DNA of 64,000 nt from JBCCFC01 sp965213595 (lineage in GTDB: Bacteria; Chloroflexota; Anaerolineae; Caldilineales; Caldilineaceae): positions 1,178,001 through 1,242,000 of the forward strand of contig CBDBZO010000006.1 in NCBI GenBank assembly GCA_965213595.1, read 5' to 3'. Both the position numbers and the translations under genes were made by a program. Of this stretch, positions 43,049 through 52,015 are shown piece after piece. Under the pieces are notes generated by a model, which was not told where the DNA came from, did no database searches, and saw nothing but the letters and a program-made list of their open reading frames with translations. Each line of letters starts with the position of its first letter. The first letter of the stretch is position 1.

Positions 43049-44758
43049 GTGCGCCTATTCTTGCTTCCCCTTCTCGCGCTGCTGCTCGCAAGCTGCGGCC
43101 CCACCCGATCGACCATGTCCAACTCCGACCAAGCACCCAGCCAAGACCAGCCGTCTAGTCAAATCCAAGCCTCCTCCTATGAACAATTTGCCGCCGAACA
43201 GATCCGTCGACAAACCGAGATGCCGTCCTACGTCGGCCAGCAGCTCCCCGACTTCGCCGACGCCATCGCCAGCCTGGGCGACGGCCGCGCCGCCGAGATC
43301 GATGCGCTGCTCCTGCCAAACGCCGGCGACCCCGCCACCGTCCTCGATCTCCAGCGCGCCTTTGCCGACGGCGGCCTCACGTCAACCGAGCTGACGACGT
43401 ACTATCTGCGCCGCATCCAGCGGCGCAACGCCGATCTGCACGCCGTGCTCGTCCTCAATCCAGATGCGCTCGACATTGCCCAATCCCTGGACGCCGAGCG
43501 CACCAGCGGTCAAACGCGCGGCCTGCTCCACGGCGTGCCCATCCTGCTCAAGGCCAACGTCGGCACGGGCGACGCCATGCCGACCAGCGCCGGGGCGCTT
43601 GCGCTCGCCAAGGCGCACAGCGACCGCGACGCCTTGATCGTCGAGCGGCTGCGCGAGGCGGGCGCTGTGATTTTGGGCAAGACCAATCTGTCCGAACTCG
43701 CCAACTTTGTCACGAGCACGTCGGCCAACGGCTTTAGCGTGCTCGGCGGACAGACGGTTAATCCGTATAGCGCGTCGACCAGCGGTGGGGGTTATTTTGA
43801 TGTGGGCGGCTCCAGCTCCGGCTCGGGCGCGGCGGTGGCGGCCGGGCTGGCGACGCTCGCCGTGGGCACCGAAACGTCCGGCTCGATCATCTCGCCCGCC
43901 TCGCAAAATGCCGTCGTCGGCCTCAAGCCCAGCCTCGGCCTCATCAGCCGCGACCGCATCGTGCCCATCAGCGCCGCGCTCGACACCGCCGGACCGATGG
44001 CGCGCCGCGTGGTCGACGCCGCCGCGCTGCTCGACGCCCTCGCCGCGCCGGACGCGCGCGATCCGCTCACGACCGACTTGCTCCACGACGAGTCGCGCCC
44101 GGACGCCAGCTTTCTATCGGCTGTGGATGCTGCCGATTCGGCGGCGCTCAACGGCCTGCGCATCGGCGTCGTGCGTGAAACGTTGACGCTGCGCGAGGGC
44201 GACGCGCCGGTGGTCGACGCCAGCCTGCAAACGCTGACCCAAGCGGGCGCGACGCTCGTCGATGTGGAAGTGCCCGCCGTGGAAATTGATTACCTGCCCG
44301 TGCTCTTCTACGGCATGAAGCATGACCTCAACGACTATCTCACCGCCACCAACGCGCCCGTTTCCTCGCTGGCCGACCTGATCGCCTTCAACGCCGAAGA
44401 CGCGACCAATCGCGCGCCCTTTGGGCAGGATTTGCTGGAGCAATCGCAGGCGCAGCCAATGAGCAGGGAGGAGCACGACGCGCTGGTCGAGCGAATGCGC
44501 ACCGAATCGGCGGCTGCCCTGCGCGGCGCGATGCGCGAGCACAACGTCGACGTGCTGCTCTCCGTCAACAACCGGCTGACGCGGCTTTACGCGCCCGCTG
44601 GCTTTCCCGCGCTCAGCGTGCCCGCCGGCTACCGACAATCGGGCGAGCCGCTGGCCTTTACCTTTGTCGGCGATTACCTGAGCGATGGCGACCTGCTGGC
44701 CGTGGGCCACGCCTTTGAGCAGGCGGCGGCCGTCTGGCGCGCGCCGACGCTGCCGTGA
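43049..44758 (+). CDS. Amidase-signature lipoprotein
   Basis: 569 residues from the GTG at 43049; an ATG at 43001 would add 16 residues before the signal. Lipoprotein signal with the lipobox 'LLASC', so it is anchored outside the cytoplasmic membrane. Amidase-signature family hydrolase with the Ser-Ser-Lys triad visible: Lys in 'HGVPILLKAN', Ser in 'GGSSSGSGAAVAAG' and Ser in 'TETSGSI'. It hydrolyses an amide of unknown nature. It starts 99 bp after the DUF3179 gene. Confidence 0.9.
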   Translation: MRLFLLPLLALLLASCGPTRSTMSNSDQAPSQDQPSSQIQASSYEQFAAEQIRRQTEMPSYVGQQLPDFADAIASLGDGRAAEIDALLLPNAGDPATVLDLQRAFADGGLTSTELTTYYLRRIQRRNADLHAVLVLNPDALDIAQSLDAERTSGQTRGLLHGVPILLKANVGTGDAMPTSAGALALAKAHSDRDALIVERLREAGAVILGKTNLSELANFVTSTSANGFSVLGGQTVNPYSASTSGGGYFDVGGSSSGSGAAVAAGLATLAVGTETSGSIISPASQNAVVGLKPSLGLISRDRIVPISAALDTAGPMARRVVDAAALLDALAAPDARDPLTTDLLHDESRPDASFLSAVDAADSAALNGLRIGVVRETLTLREGDAPVVDASLQTLTQAGATLVDVEVPAVEIDYLPVLFYGMKHDLNDYLTATNAPVSSLADLIAFNAEDATNRAPFGQDLLEQSQAQPMSREEHDALVERMRTESAAALRGAMREHNVDVLLSVNNRLTRLYAPAGFPALSVPAGYRQSGEPLAFTFVGDYLSDGDLLAVGHAFEQAAAVWRAPTLP

Positions 44759-44798
44759 TACAATTTCAATATCCTAGATTTGGAGAAGGTGGCGGAGC

Positions 44799-44917
44799 GC
44801 GCCCCCATCCCCGGCCCTTCCCCCACATGTGGGGGAAGGGAGCGTGAACTCTCCCCTCTCCCAGAATGGGAGAGGGGCTGGGGGTGAGGGCCAATTTCCA
44901 AATGTCAACGGAACCTA
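44799..44917. repeat. GC-rich double-hairpin intergenic repeat, copy 2
   Basis: Same layout as 36598-36757: CTTCCCCCACatgTGGGGGAAG, then CCCCTCTCCCAgaATGGGAGAGGGG, then 'GGGTGAGGGCCAATTTCCAA' and 'TGTCAACGGAAC'. Confidence 0.8.
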
Positions 44918-44952
44918 GTCTCCAATTACCAATTCTCACCAAAGGACTTCCC

Positions 44953-45753
44953 ATGCCCCAGCTTGCTGCCCAACTTTACACCGTGCGCGACTTTACCCAG
45001 ACCAGCGCCGACCTCGCCGAGACGCTGCGCAAGGTGCGCGACATCGGCTACCCCGCCGTGCAGGTTTCGGCGATTGGCAAAGATATTGCGCCCAGCGAAG
45101 TTAAGCAGATGGCGGACGATCTTGACCTGACGATCTGCAACACCCACTTTGGCTACGACCAGCTCTGGCACGATCTCGACTCGGTGATCGAGACGCACAA
45201 GCTGTGGAGCTGTGAGCACGTCGCCATCGGCAGCCTGCCCGCGCCCTACCGCGACGACGGGGCGAACGGTTACAAGCGTTTTGCCCAGGAGGCGTCGCAG
45301 GTCGGCGAGAAGCTGGCGCAGGCGGGGTTGACCTTTAGCTACCACAACCACAGCTTTGAGTTTGTGCGTTTCCCCGATGGAGAAGGCAGTAGTCGTACCG
45401 CGCTCGACATCCTCTATGACGAGAGCGACCCGCGCTATCTCCAGGCGGAAATCGACACCTACTGGATTCAGCACGGCGGCGCTGATCCAGCCGCGTGGTG
45501 TGCACGCATGGCAGATCGGATGCCGGTGGTGCATTTGAAGGATATAGTAGTGGTGCGGCGGGAAGGGCGACCGCCCGTCGAGCAGCAGATGGCGGAGGTC
45601 GGCGAGGGGAACTTGAACTGGCCGGCAATTCTGGAGGCCTGTCGCGAGGCGGGCGTGCAGTGGTACGCCGTCGAGCAGGACATTTGCCAGCGCGATCCGT
45701 TTGAGAGCCTGCAAATCAGCTACGAGAATTTGCGGGGGATGGGTTTGGAGTAA
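44953..45753 (+). CDS. Sugar phosphate isomerase/epimerase-like TIM-barrel protein
   Basis: 266 residues from the ATG at 44953, with AAAGGA upstream; the longer open frame runs through the repeat and is not used. AP-endonuclease-2/xylose-isomerase-like TIM barrel (IolE/Hyi group): 'MPQLAAQLYTVRDFTQTSADLAETLRKVRDIGYPAVQVS' at the N terminus, 'FSYHNHSFEF', 'LQAEIDTYWIQHGGADPAAW', 'VVHLKD' and 'YAVEQD', which together hold the usual His/Asp/Glu metal ligands. The exact substrate is unknown. Confidence 0.88.
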   Translation: MPQLAAQLYTVRDFTQTSADLAETLRKVRDIGYPAVQVSAIGKDIAPSEVKQMADDLDLTICNTHFGYDQLWHDLDSVIETHKLWSCEHVAIGSLPAPYRDDGANGYKRFAQEASQVGEKLAQAGLTFSYHNHSFEFVRFPDGEGSSRTALDILYDESDPRYLQAEIDTYWIQHGGADPAAWCARMADRMPVVHLKDIVVVRREGRPPVEQQMAEVGEGNLNWPAILEACREAGVQWYAVEQDICQRDPFESLQISYENLRGMGLE

Positions 45754-45759
45754 GCGCGA

Positions 45760-45799
45760 CGCAGCGTAGGGGCACGCCATGGCGTGCCCCTACGCTGCG
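45760..45799. repeat. 40-bp perfect palindrome
   Basis: Perfect 20+20 bp palindrome (arm CGCAGCGTAGGGGCACGCCA) just after the isomerase stop. It could serve as a terminator between convergent genes and resembles common GC-rich palindromic repeats. Confidence 0.85.
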
Positions 45800-45822
45800 C
45801 TTTGATATGAATTCGCGACCCG

Positions 45823-46092
45823 CTACTGTTCCGGAACCAACTCGATCAATCCTCGCAGCGCACGGTTGACGGCTTGTGAATCAGGGAAGTACCGCTGCAC
45901 GTCCGGCTCCAAAATCACCGCGCTTTCGTTGGGTCGATACTCGCGTTCCTCGGTGCTGCCATCTTCCTTATGGACAGTAACGTGATAGCCCGCTTGCAGT
46001 TCCCGGAAATATTTTCCTTGCACGCCCTTTTGCATGGAGGCAAAGTCATATTCGGGCTTCATCTCATCCTTTTCAATTGGGTCCAAGCTCAT
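45823..46092 (-). CDS. Antitoxin-like partner of BrnT
   Basis: 89 residues from the ATG at 46092; a longer open frame overlaps the toxin gene and is not needed. The sequence 'PEYDFASMQKGVQGKYFREL' near the N terminus is typical of small antitoxin-like proteins that accompany BrnT-type toxins. It overlaps the upstream toxin gene by about 20 bp, so the two are co-translated. The order toxin then antitoxin matches brnT-brnA operons. Confidence 0.7.
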   Translation of the reverse strand: MSLDPIEKDEMKPEYDFASMQKGVQGKYFRELQAGYHVTVHKEDGSTEEREYRPNESAVILEPDVQRYFPDSQAVNRALRGLIELVPEQ

Positions 46093-46357
46093 AAAACGTC
46101 CTTTCCCGGGCTGTAGCGCGCCGGCTGCTGATAACTCGCAATTCGTCTTCACGCTCGGCATGGATGACAACTAACAGTCGCCCTCGCGCGGAAAAGCCAA
46201 TGTTGATGAAGCGCTGCTCGTACATTGAATGGTCGTCATCGGGAACTGTGTAGAGCAATGGGTCAAGAAAAACAGTGATTGCCTCGTCAAAACTAATTCG
46301 ATGTTTGCGCAAATTGATTGAGGCTTTGCGCTCATCCCACTCAAACTTGCGGTTCAT
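46073..46357 (-). CDS. brnT: BrnT-family toxin
   Basis: 94 residues. 'FEWDERKASINLRKHRISFDEAITVFLDP' is the hallmark N terminus of BrnT, and 'RLLVVIHAEREDELRVISSRRATARERTFYE' is the family's C-terminal part. BrnT is a RelE-fold ribonuclease that arrests growth and is neutralised by its partner. Type II toxin-antitoxin pair with the gene downstream. Confidence 0.88.
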   Translation of the reverse strand: MNRKFEWDERKASINLRKHRISFDEAITVFLDPLLYTVPDDDHSMYEQRFINIGFSARGRLLVVIHAEREDELRVISSRRATARERTFYELGPN

Positions 46358-46421
46358 TACGCGGTCTCGGCGATGTGTTTTCTAGATTGTATCACCAAAC
46401 AAAATCTAGTCAACTACTTTT

Positions 46422-48431
46422 TTACCGCTCAAACGCCGTCTCCCATCGCCCCACCTCCGCCAGCGTCCGCTCGTCATACACAATCACCTCCAGCCGCAGC
46501 GGTTGCGGTTCCCCACCTTCGCGCGGCGGCAGCGCGACGCACTGCACATCGCGCACCGTTTCGCCGACGGGCCAGGTCGTCGTTGGCGCGAGCTGGCGCA
46601 GCGGGAAGCTGTCCACGATGACGGGCGTGCCGCCGCCGCTGTCGTCTGTCCAGAGCAATGATCTGTCCACCGAATCCAGCACGCGCAGCGAGAGCTTGAG
46701 CCGCTGGCGCAGCAGCTCGACCGGCTGCCAGTAGAGGGCCACGCGCAGGGCGTCGCCGCCCGCCTGCTGGAGCACGTCCAAATCGTAGCCGACGAGCCGC
46801 AGCGCGCCTTCGGTCAGCGGTACGTCGAGCGGGGTTGACGGCGGCGGCGGCTGGGCCTCGCCGCGCGGCCAGACGCGCACCAGCGGGCCGTGGCCGCTAA
46901 AGCTGTGCGATTCAGCCAGCCCGTCGAGCTCGCGGGTGAGGTAGACGGGCGTGCCCGCGTCGACGAGCGAGCGCACGAGGTCGCGGCGCGCGTCGGGGTT
47001 GTCGGCGGCAAGGGGCGTGGCCGGGTTGGGCACATCGAGCGCGTCCTGCATGTAGCGCAGGGCCGTCGTTTCGCCTTCGAGGCCGATGACTGAGCTGCCC
47101 GGCGCGAAGTCGACGGTCGCCATGGCGACGGCGTAATCGTGGGCGGGCCAATTGTGGAGGCGGGCTTGGATGGTGGTGGCGACGTTGGGCAGCAGCGGCG
47201 TGAGCAGCAGGGCGACAAAGGCGGCGTTCTGCCAGCGCGGTCGCGGCGTTTGATTGAGCGCAGCCAGCCCCGCTGCTACAAGCAGGCAAAGGCAGAGCAC
47301 CACCGGCAGCAGAAAGACCTCCACATCGGCGACGCCATAAACCAGCGCAAAGCCCCAGTTGGTCAGCCCCACCAGCGCGACCAGCGCGATTTCGCGTCGA
47401 CCGCTTTTGGCCAGAAAGCCCGCCGTCCCCGCCAGCACCAACCCCAGCACGCCGACCTCGCGGCGCAGAAAGTCTAGCGTGCCCCCCAGGCCCGCGCCAG
47501 CACGCGGCAGCGTCGGCCCGCCGCCGGTGAGCGATGCTGTCGGCGCACAATAATCCGGAACCGCCACGGCCTGCCCAGTGGCAACGTCACCAAAATAGCC
47601 GCCGTAGCCCAAAGCCAACACGTGGTTCCAGAAGCCGAGCCAGGTATTGACATAGCTCGCGTTCAAGTCCGTTGCGCCCATTGTTGCGCGAATCGGCAGG
47701 TAGGTGTAGAGCAGCAGCGGCGCGGCCAGCGCAATGCCGCAGCGGAGCCAGAGCCGGCTTGGTCGACGCAGGGCGGGGGCGGCCCAGAGCAGGTAAAGCG
47801 CAAGGCCGGGGAGGAGGAGGACGGTAGTACGGTGGTGGGCGAGGCTGAGGCCGAGGAGCAGAGCGAGAATAAGCGGGCTGAATACCTTTAAGCGCGGGAA
47901 ATTGGCCGAGTGAAAGCGGCTGTCGGCGCCAATTTCCAGCGCGACATAAAGAATGGCCGCGACGAAGAGACCGTGCAGAGCGTAGACTTCGGCAATGGTG
48001 GTTTGGTTCCACCAGGTGGCGCTGAGGGCGAAGAGCGTGGCGGCGACGACGGCGGGCCAGCGCGGAGCGCCTGGGTCGCTAAAATTATAAAGATGGCGGA
48101 CGAGCCGGTGGGCGGCGAGGAAGACAAAGGCGACGGCTCCCGCGCCGGCCAGGGCGCTAAAGAGATTGACGCGCTGGGCCGGGTTGCCGATGCCCACGGT
48201 CGCCAGCAGCGCGTTCCACAGCCCGCCGAGCAGCGTGTAGAGCGGGTAGCCCGTCGGGTGCGCAAGCTCAAAGTTGGGCAGGACGACTTGAAATTCGAGG
48301 CTGTCGTCGAAGAGGGCGGTGATGGAGGGGGCGGCTGTGGCGGCGTAAAGCGCGAAGCTCAGAATGCCGAGAAGCCAGGCCGTGCGGCGAAGAGGTTGGG
48401 ACGTGGGGCGGGAGTCGGTGGCGCGGGACAT
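46422..48431 (-). CDS. DUF2723-family membrane protein (GT-C-like)
   Basis: 669 residues from the ATG at 48431. N-terminal two-thirds are hydrophobic with about 10-12 helices and carry the DUF2723/TMEM260 signature: 'TAAPSITALFDDSLEFQVVLPNFELAHPTGYPLYTLLG' and 'NLFSALAGAGAVAFVFL'. The acidic Asp-Asp pair near residue 40 corresponds to the GT-C glycosyltransferase motif; human TMEM260 is a protein O-mannosyltransferase. The C-terminal about 230 residues are soluble. A glycosyl-transfer role at the membrane is likely; the acceptor is unknown. It is divergent from the next gene. Confidence 0.82.
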   Translation of the reverse strand: MSRATDSRPTSQPLRRTAWLLGILSFALYAATAAPSITALFDDSLEFQVVLPNFELAHPTGYPLYTLLGGLWNALLATVGIGNPAQRVNLFSALAGAGAVAFVFLAAHRLVRHLYNFSDPGAPRWPAVVAATLFALSATWWNQTTIAEVYALHGLFVAAILYVALEIGADSRFHSANFPRLKVFSPLILALLLGLSLAHHRTTVLLLPGLALYLLWAAPALRRPSRLWLRCGIALAAPLLLYTYLPIRATMGATDLNASYVNTWLGFWNHVLALGYGGYFGDVATGQAVAVPDYCAPTASLTGGGPTLPRAGAGLGGTLDFLRREVGVLGLVLAGTAGFLAKSGRREIALVALVGLTNWGFALVYGVADVEVFLLPVVLCLCLLVAAGLAALNQTPRPRWQNAAFVALLLTPLLPNVATTIQARLHNWPAHDYAVAMATVDFAPGSSVIGLEGETTALRYMQDALDVPNPATPLAADNPDARRDLVRSLVDAGTPVYLTRELDGLAESHSFSGHGPLVRVWPRGEAQPPPPSTPLDVPLTEGALRLVGYDLDVLQQAGGDALRVALYWQPVELLRQRLKLSLRVLDSVDRSLLWTDDSGGGTPVIVDSFPLRQLAPTTTWPVGETVRDVQCVALPPREGGEPQPLRLEVIVYDERTLAEVGRWETAFER

Positions 48432-48547
48432 AGAGCCGAAGTCTAGCACAGCTTTTTCCGATGTGGGACATTTGCGGTATGATTGCCCGGATTTTCAAGC
48501 GGTCTACCGAGACTGCCGCTGCGTTTTGGCGGCAGAACAGTGTTTTT

Positions 48548-50161
48548 ATGAGCCTTGTTCGATTGTTTATCTTCAAACGCACCGGCCAAATCGTATTTGG
48601 CCTGGCAACCGCCGCGCTGAGCGTCGGCTGGGCGGCGCTCGCGCTTGCGCAGGGCACGGACGCGCCGCCGGAGACGCCGCTCTTTGCCGAGGGCGGGCTG
48701 GCCTTGCCCGCCTACTTTTACCTGCTGGCGGCGGCGCTCTCGCTGCTGGTGCCGGTGGGCGTGCTGCTAATTGGCGTGAGCGGGCTGGAGGCGCGGCGGG
48801 CGTGGAATGCGGCCGTCGGCGCGCTGGGGGCGCTGGGGCTGGCGGCGCTGGCCTACTGGGCCGTGGGCTTTGCCTTTCAATTTGGCGGCGTGGGGCTGAT
48901 CTACGAGCGGGCCGACCTGACGCTGCTCGTGCTCGAATGGAGCCCGCTGCCCACGAGCTGGGGGCGCGGCTGGGGCGTCGTCGGCCTCAGCGGCTGGTTC
49001 CTGAGCAGCCCCGACGCCACGGCGATTGTCTACGCGCTCTTTTTGGCACATCTGCCGTGGGCCATCACTGCGGCGATGATTCCGGTGGTGGCGCTGCGTG
49101 GTCGCGCGCCCGTGGCGGCGACGCTGACGCTGGCGGCGCTGATTGGCGGCGGGATTTACCCGCTGGCGGGCAACTGGGTGCAGGGCGGCGGCTGGCTGAG
49201 CGCGCTGGGCCGCAACCTGGAGTTGGGCCACGGCTTCGTGGACTTTGGCGGCGCGGGCAGCGTCTTCCTGGTGGCGGCGGGGATTGCGCTGGCGGCGCTG
49301 GTGGTCTGGATGCCGCGCAAGCCGCCTTTGCAGCGACCGGATCAGGTGCCGCTGCCGCCGGTGCAGCTGCCGCTGCTTTCGGTGGTCGGCAGCCTGCTGC
49401 TGCTGGTGGGCGCGCTGGGCTGGCTGTGGACCAATCCGCTGCAAACGGCCACCCTGCGCGAGGTCGACCTGCTGCGCGGCAGCGTCAACCTGATTTTATT
49501 TGCGGGCGGCGGGCTGCTGATTCCGCTGCTCTACACCTGGTTTGTCACCGCGACCAGCGATCCGGTGATGAGCGCGCGCGGGCTGACGGCGGGCGTCGTC
49601 GCCGGGCTGGCGGTGGGGCCCTTTGTCGCGCCGGGCACGGCCTTTGTGATCGGGCTGGTGGCGGGGGCGGGCGTGCCTTTTGCCACTTACCTAATCGATG
49701 CGCGGCTGCGTCTGGACGACGCGACGGGCGCCGTCACGGCGGCGGCGCTGCCCGCGCTGTGGGGGCTGCTGGCCGTGGGCATTTTTGCCGACGGCACGAC
49801 GGGCGTCGGCTGGCAGGTGACGGGGGTGGAGAGCTATTTGGGCGTGGATGGACAGGGCGTATCGGGGCTGCTGACGGCGCCGCGCTTTGCCGTGGATTTT
49901 CCCGGCCAGCTGCAGGCGCAGGTGATCGGCGCGCTGGCGCTGGGGCTGTGGGGCTTTTTGCTGGGGCTGCTGCTCTGCACGCCGCTGGGGTTGGCCTCGC
50001 ACGCGCTCCAGCGCTCGATGGCCCCGCGCAGCGAGCCGGTACAGACGCACGGTGACGTGGTCGTCGCGCCGGGAACGGCGCTGCCCATGCCCAACCGCGC
50101 GGCCGACCCGTTCCCGTTCGAATTCGACGAGGAGTATAGTGAACGGCCAGAGCGGCGGTAG
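48548..50161 (+). CDS. Ammonium-transporter-like membrane protein
   Basis: 537 residues from the ATG at 48548; an upstream GTG at 48461 would add 29. Signal-like first helix, then about 11 hydrophobic helices. Segments such as 'YWAVGFAFQFGG' and 'LGHGFVDFGGAGSVFLVAAG' follow the Amt/Mep/Rh pattern ('..GY.LAFG', 'DFAGG..VH..AG'). The conserved pore His residues of AmtB are not obvious, so transport of ammonium is uncertain. It may be a divergent Amt-fold protein. The C-terminal tail of about 60 residues is cytoplasmic and acidic. Confidence 0.6.
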   Translation: MSLVRLFIFKRTGQIVFGLATAALSVGWAALALAQGTDAPPETPLFAEGGLALPAYFYLLAAALSLLVPVGVLLIGVSGLEARRAWNAAVGALGALGLAALAYWAVGFAFQFGGVGLIYERADLTLLVLEWSPLPTSWGRGWGVVGLSGWFLSSPDATAIVYALFLAHLPWAITAAMIPVVALRGRAPVAATLTLAALIGGGIYPLAGNWVQGGGWLSALGRNLELGHGFVDFGGAGSVFLVAAGIALAALVVWMPRKPPLQRPDQVPLPPVQLPLLSVVGSLLLLVGALGWLWTNPLQTATLREVDLLRGSVNLILFAGGGLLIPLLYTWFVTATSDPVMSARGLTAGVVAGLAVGPFVAPGTAFVIGLVAGAGVPFATYLIDARLRLDDATGAVTAAALPALWGLLAVGIFADGTTGVGWQVTGVESYLGVDGQGVSGLLTAPRFAVDFPGQLQAQVIGALALGLWGFLLGLLLCTPLGLASHALQRSMAPRSEPVQTHGDVVVAPGTALPMPNRAADPFPFEFDEEYSERPERR

Positions 50162-50332
50162 CCGTTTCGTCGTTGCGCTCGCTTTAAGAGCAGGCCAGGG
50201 AATTAACTATACCAGGGTAACCGATGTTGGATGTGCGACGCACCTTCATTACAATCTGCCGTGGTACATTTATTATCTGCATAGCCTAAGAGCAGGCCAG
50301 CAACGGGGCGGGATTAAAAGATGGGGCGGGAT

Positions 50333-50370
50333 AAAAAATAGGGGCCTGCAATTGCAGGCCCCTATTTTTT
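50333..50370 (-). terminator. rplS terminator
   Basis: Perfect 19+19 bp palindrome (arm AAAAAATAGGGGCCTGCAA) 26 bp after the rplS stop. On the minus strand the GC stem is followed by a T run, a classic Rho-independent terminator; the symmetric T run would also serve the plus-strand gene. Confidence 0.92.
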
Positions 50371-50396
50371 CTTTCTGTTCAAAAATCTGCGCGGGC

Positions 50397-50759
50397 TTAC
50401 TTGCCCAGGAAGCGCTTCTCGCGCAGGCGAGCGGCCTTGCCTTGGCGATCACGCAGGTAGTAGAGCTGCGCGCGGCGAACGCGGGCCTTGCGCAACACCT
50501 CCACTTTGTCGATCTGCTTGCTGTAAAGCGGAAAGGTGCGCTCGACGCCGATGCCGCCGGAGCCGGTGCGGCGCACGGTGTAGGTTGCGCCCGCCGTCTT
50601 GCCGCCGCGCTTGGCGATAACTACGCCCTGAAAAACCTGGATGCGCTCATTGCGCCCTTCGGTGATGCGCTGGTGCACGCGTACCGTATCGCCCGGATCA
50701 ATGTCCGGCATGTTGGTGTTTAGCTCCGGCTGCAGGGAAGCCATCAATGCGTTGTTCAT
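50397..50759 (-). CDS. rplS: 50S ribosomal protein L19
   Basis: 120 residues from the ATG at 50759 (an in-frame ATG lies 5 codons upstream). 'DIDPGDTVRVHQRITEGRNERIQVFQGVVIAKRGG', 'GVERTFPLYSKQIDKVEVLRKARVRRAQLYYLRD' and the basic C terminus are diagnostic of L19, which sits at the 30S-50S interface. It follows trmD on the same strand, the widely conserved order. Confidence 0.97.
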   Translation of the reverse strand: MNNALMASLQPELNTNMPDIDPGDTVRVHQRITEGRNERIQVFQGVVIAKRGGKTAGATYTVRRTGSGGIGVERTFPLYSKQIDKVEVLRKARVRRAQLYYLRDRQGKAARLREKRFLGK

Positions 50760-51062
50760 GTTGTCCGTCCTCAAAAATATCTTCAGCTTAATTGATTACC
50801 AAAAATGTCTGTCTCGACCGTGCAGCGACCACTACCAAAAAATTTAACTCTCTAAAATAAAAGCGGCAACGCGCTTTAGGGTTGTCGCTTTGGATATCGG
50901 TACGGCTGCGGCTGGTACGCGCCACAAACTTGCTAACTGTACCATAACTACACCCGCTTCCGCAAGTTTCTTAACGTTGACTTTTCATCTATTCTTCCGC
51001 TTATTTTCTCTATCTTATTTCCCTTGTCTCCTCGACGCGTTTGGCATATGCTGTAAAGGTCA

Positions 51063-51935
51063 CTATAATTCGTCGCGTTCGCCCGGTGGCGACCAGCCGT
51101 GCGCGGCCAGAAAGCTGCGGTCGGCCTGCGTCAATTCGATGAGGGTCTCTTCGCGGGCCAGCAGATCGGGGCGGCGCTGAAGCGTGCGCAGGAGGGATTG
51201 CTCGCGTCGCCAGCGCTCGACGTTGGCGTGGTGGCCGCTGGCGAGCACGTCGGGGATCGGCTCGCCGCGAAAGACGGGCGGGCGGGTGTAGGCTGGCCCT
51301 TCGAGCAGGCCGCCGAGGCCGGGCGAATGGCTGTCCCGATGCGCGCCGAGCGCATCGCCCAGCGCGCCGGGCAGCAGCCGTGTCACGGCGTCGATCAGCA
51401 CCATCGCCGCCAGTTCACCCCCGCTAATCACAAAGTCGCCCAGGCTGATTTCATGGGTGACAAGCCCCGTGCGCACCCGCTCGTCCACGCCCTCGTAGCG
51501 CCCGCAGAGCAGCGCCAATCGCGAATGCCCGCTCAACTCGCTCACCAGCGGCTGCGTCAGCGGCTGGCCCTGGGGCGAAAGGAGAATGATGGGCGTATCC
51601 ACGCTTAGACTTGCACGCTCGTCAACATTCCACGGCGGCAAATTTGTATAGGCATCGTCCTCGTCCAGCTGCCAGCCGACGGGCCGCGCGAGCACCGTCT
51701 CCACCGCGCGCACAATGGGCTCCGGCTTCATAATCATGCCGCCGCCGCCGCCGTAGGGCGTGTCGTCGCAGGAGTGGTGGCGGTCGGTGGCGTAGTCGCG
51801 AACGTTGTGAAGCGCTATGGAGATCAGGTCGCGGTCGCGCGCGCGCTTGATGATGCTCTCGGAGAGCGGCCCCTCAAACATGGGGGGAAACAGGGTAAAG
51901 ACATCAAAGTGAACGGCTGGGTGTTTTGGCTGCAT
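51063..51935 (-). CDS. trmD: tRNA (guanine-N1)-methyltransferase
   Basis: 290 residues. SPOUT-class enzyme that methylates G37 of tRNAs using S-adenosylmethionine to prevent frameshifting. 'FDVFTLFPPMFEGPLSESIIKRA', 'DDTPYGGGGGMIMKPEPIV', the knot 'LLCGRYEGVDERV' and 'EISLGDFVISGGELAAMVLIDAVTRLLPG' are all present. About 30-40 residues longer than E. coli TrmD because of a short insert and tail. It is 300 bp upstream of rplS on the minus strand. Confidence 0.97.
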   Translation of the reverse strand: MQPKHPAVHFDVFTLFPPMFEGPLSESIIKRARDRDLISIALHNVRDYATDRHHSCDDTPYGGGGGMIMKPEPIVRAVETVLARPVGWQLDEDDAYTNLPPWNVDERASLSVDTPIILLSPQGQPLTQPLVSELSGHSRLALLCGRYEGVDERVRTGLVTHEISLGDFVISGGELAAMVLIDAVTRLLPGALGDALGAHRDSHSPGLGGLLEGPAYTRPPVFRGEPIPDVLASGHHANVERWRREQSLLRTLQRRPDLLAREETLIELTQADRSFLAAHGWSPPGERDEL

Positions 51936-52015
51936 GGGATTTTCGTTAGAGAGTTGTTGGCTTTTACATTTACCAAATCGTCGTAAAAATAAATCGTCGT
52001 AAAAATGATGGGTTG

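Noticed and set aside
44866..44952. Upstream in-frame ATG for the isomerase gene
   Set aside because: It runs through the palindromic repeat; ATG 44953 has a ribosome-binding site and starts the conserved barrel.
48364..50055. 563-codon frame overlapping the Amt-like gene
   Set aside because: Gly/Ala/Arg-rich shadow without domains; the other frame encodes regular transmembrane helices.
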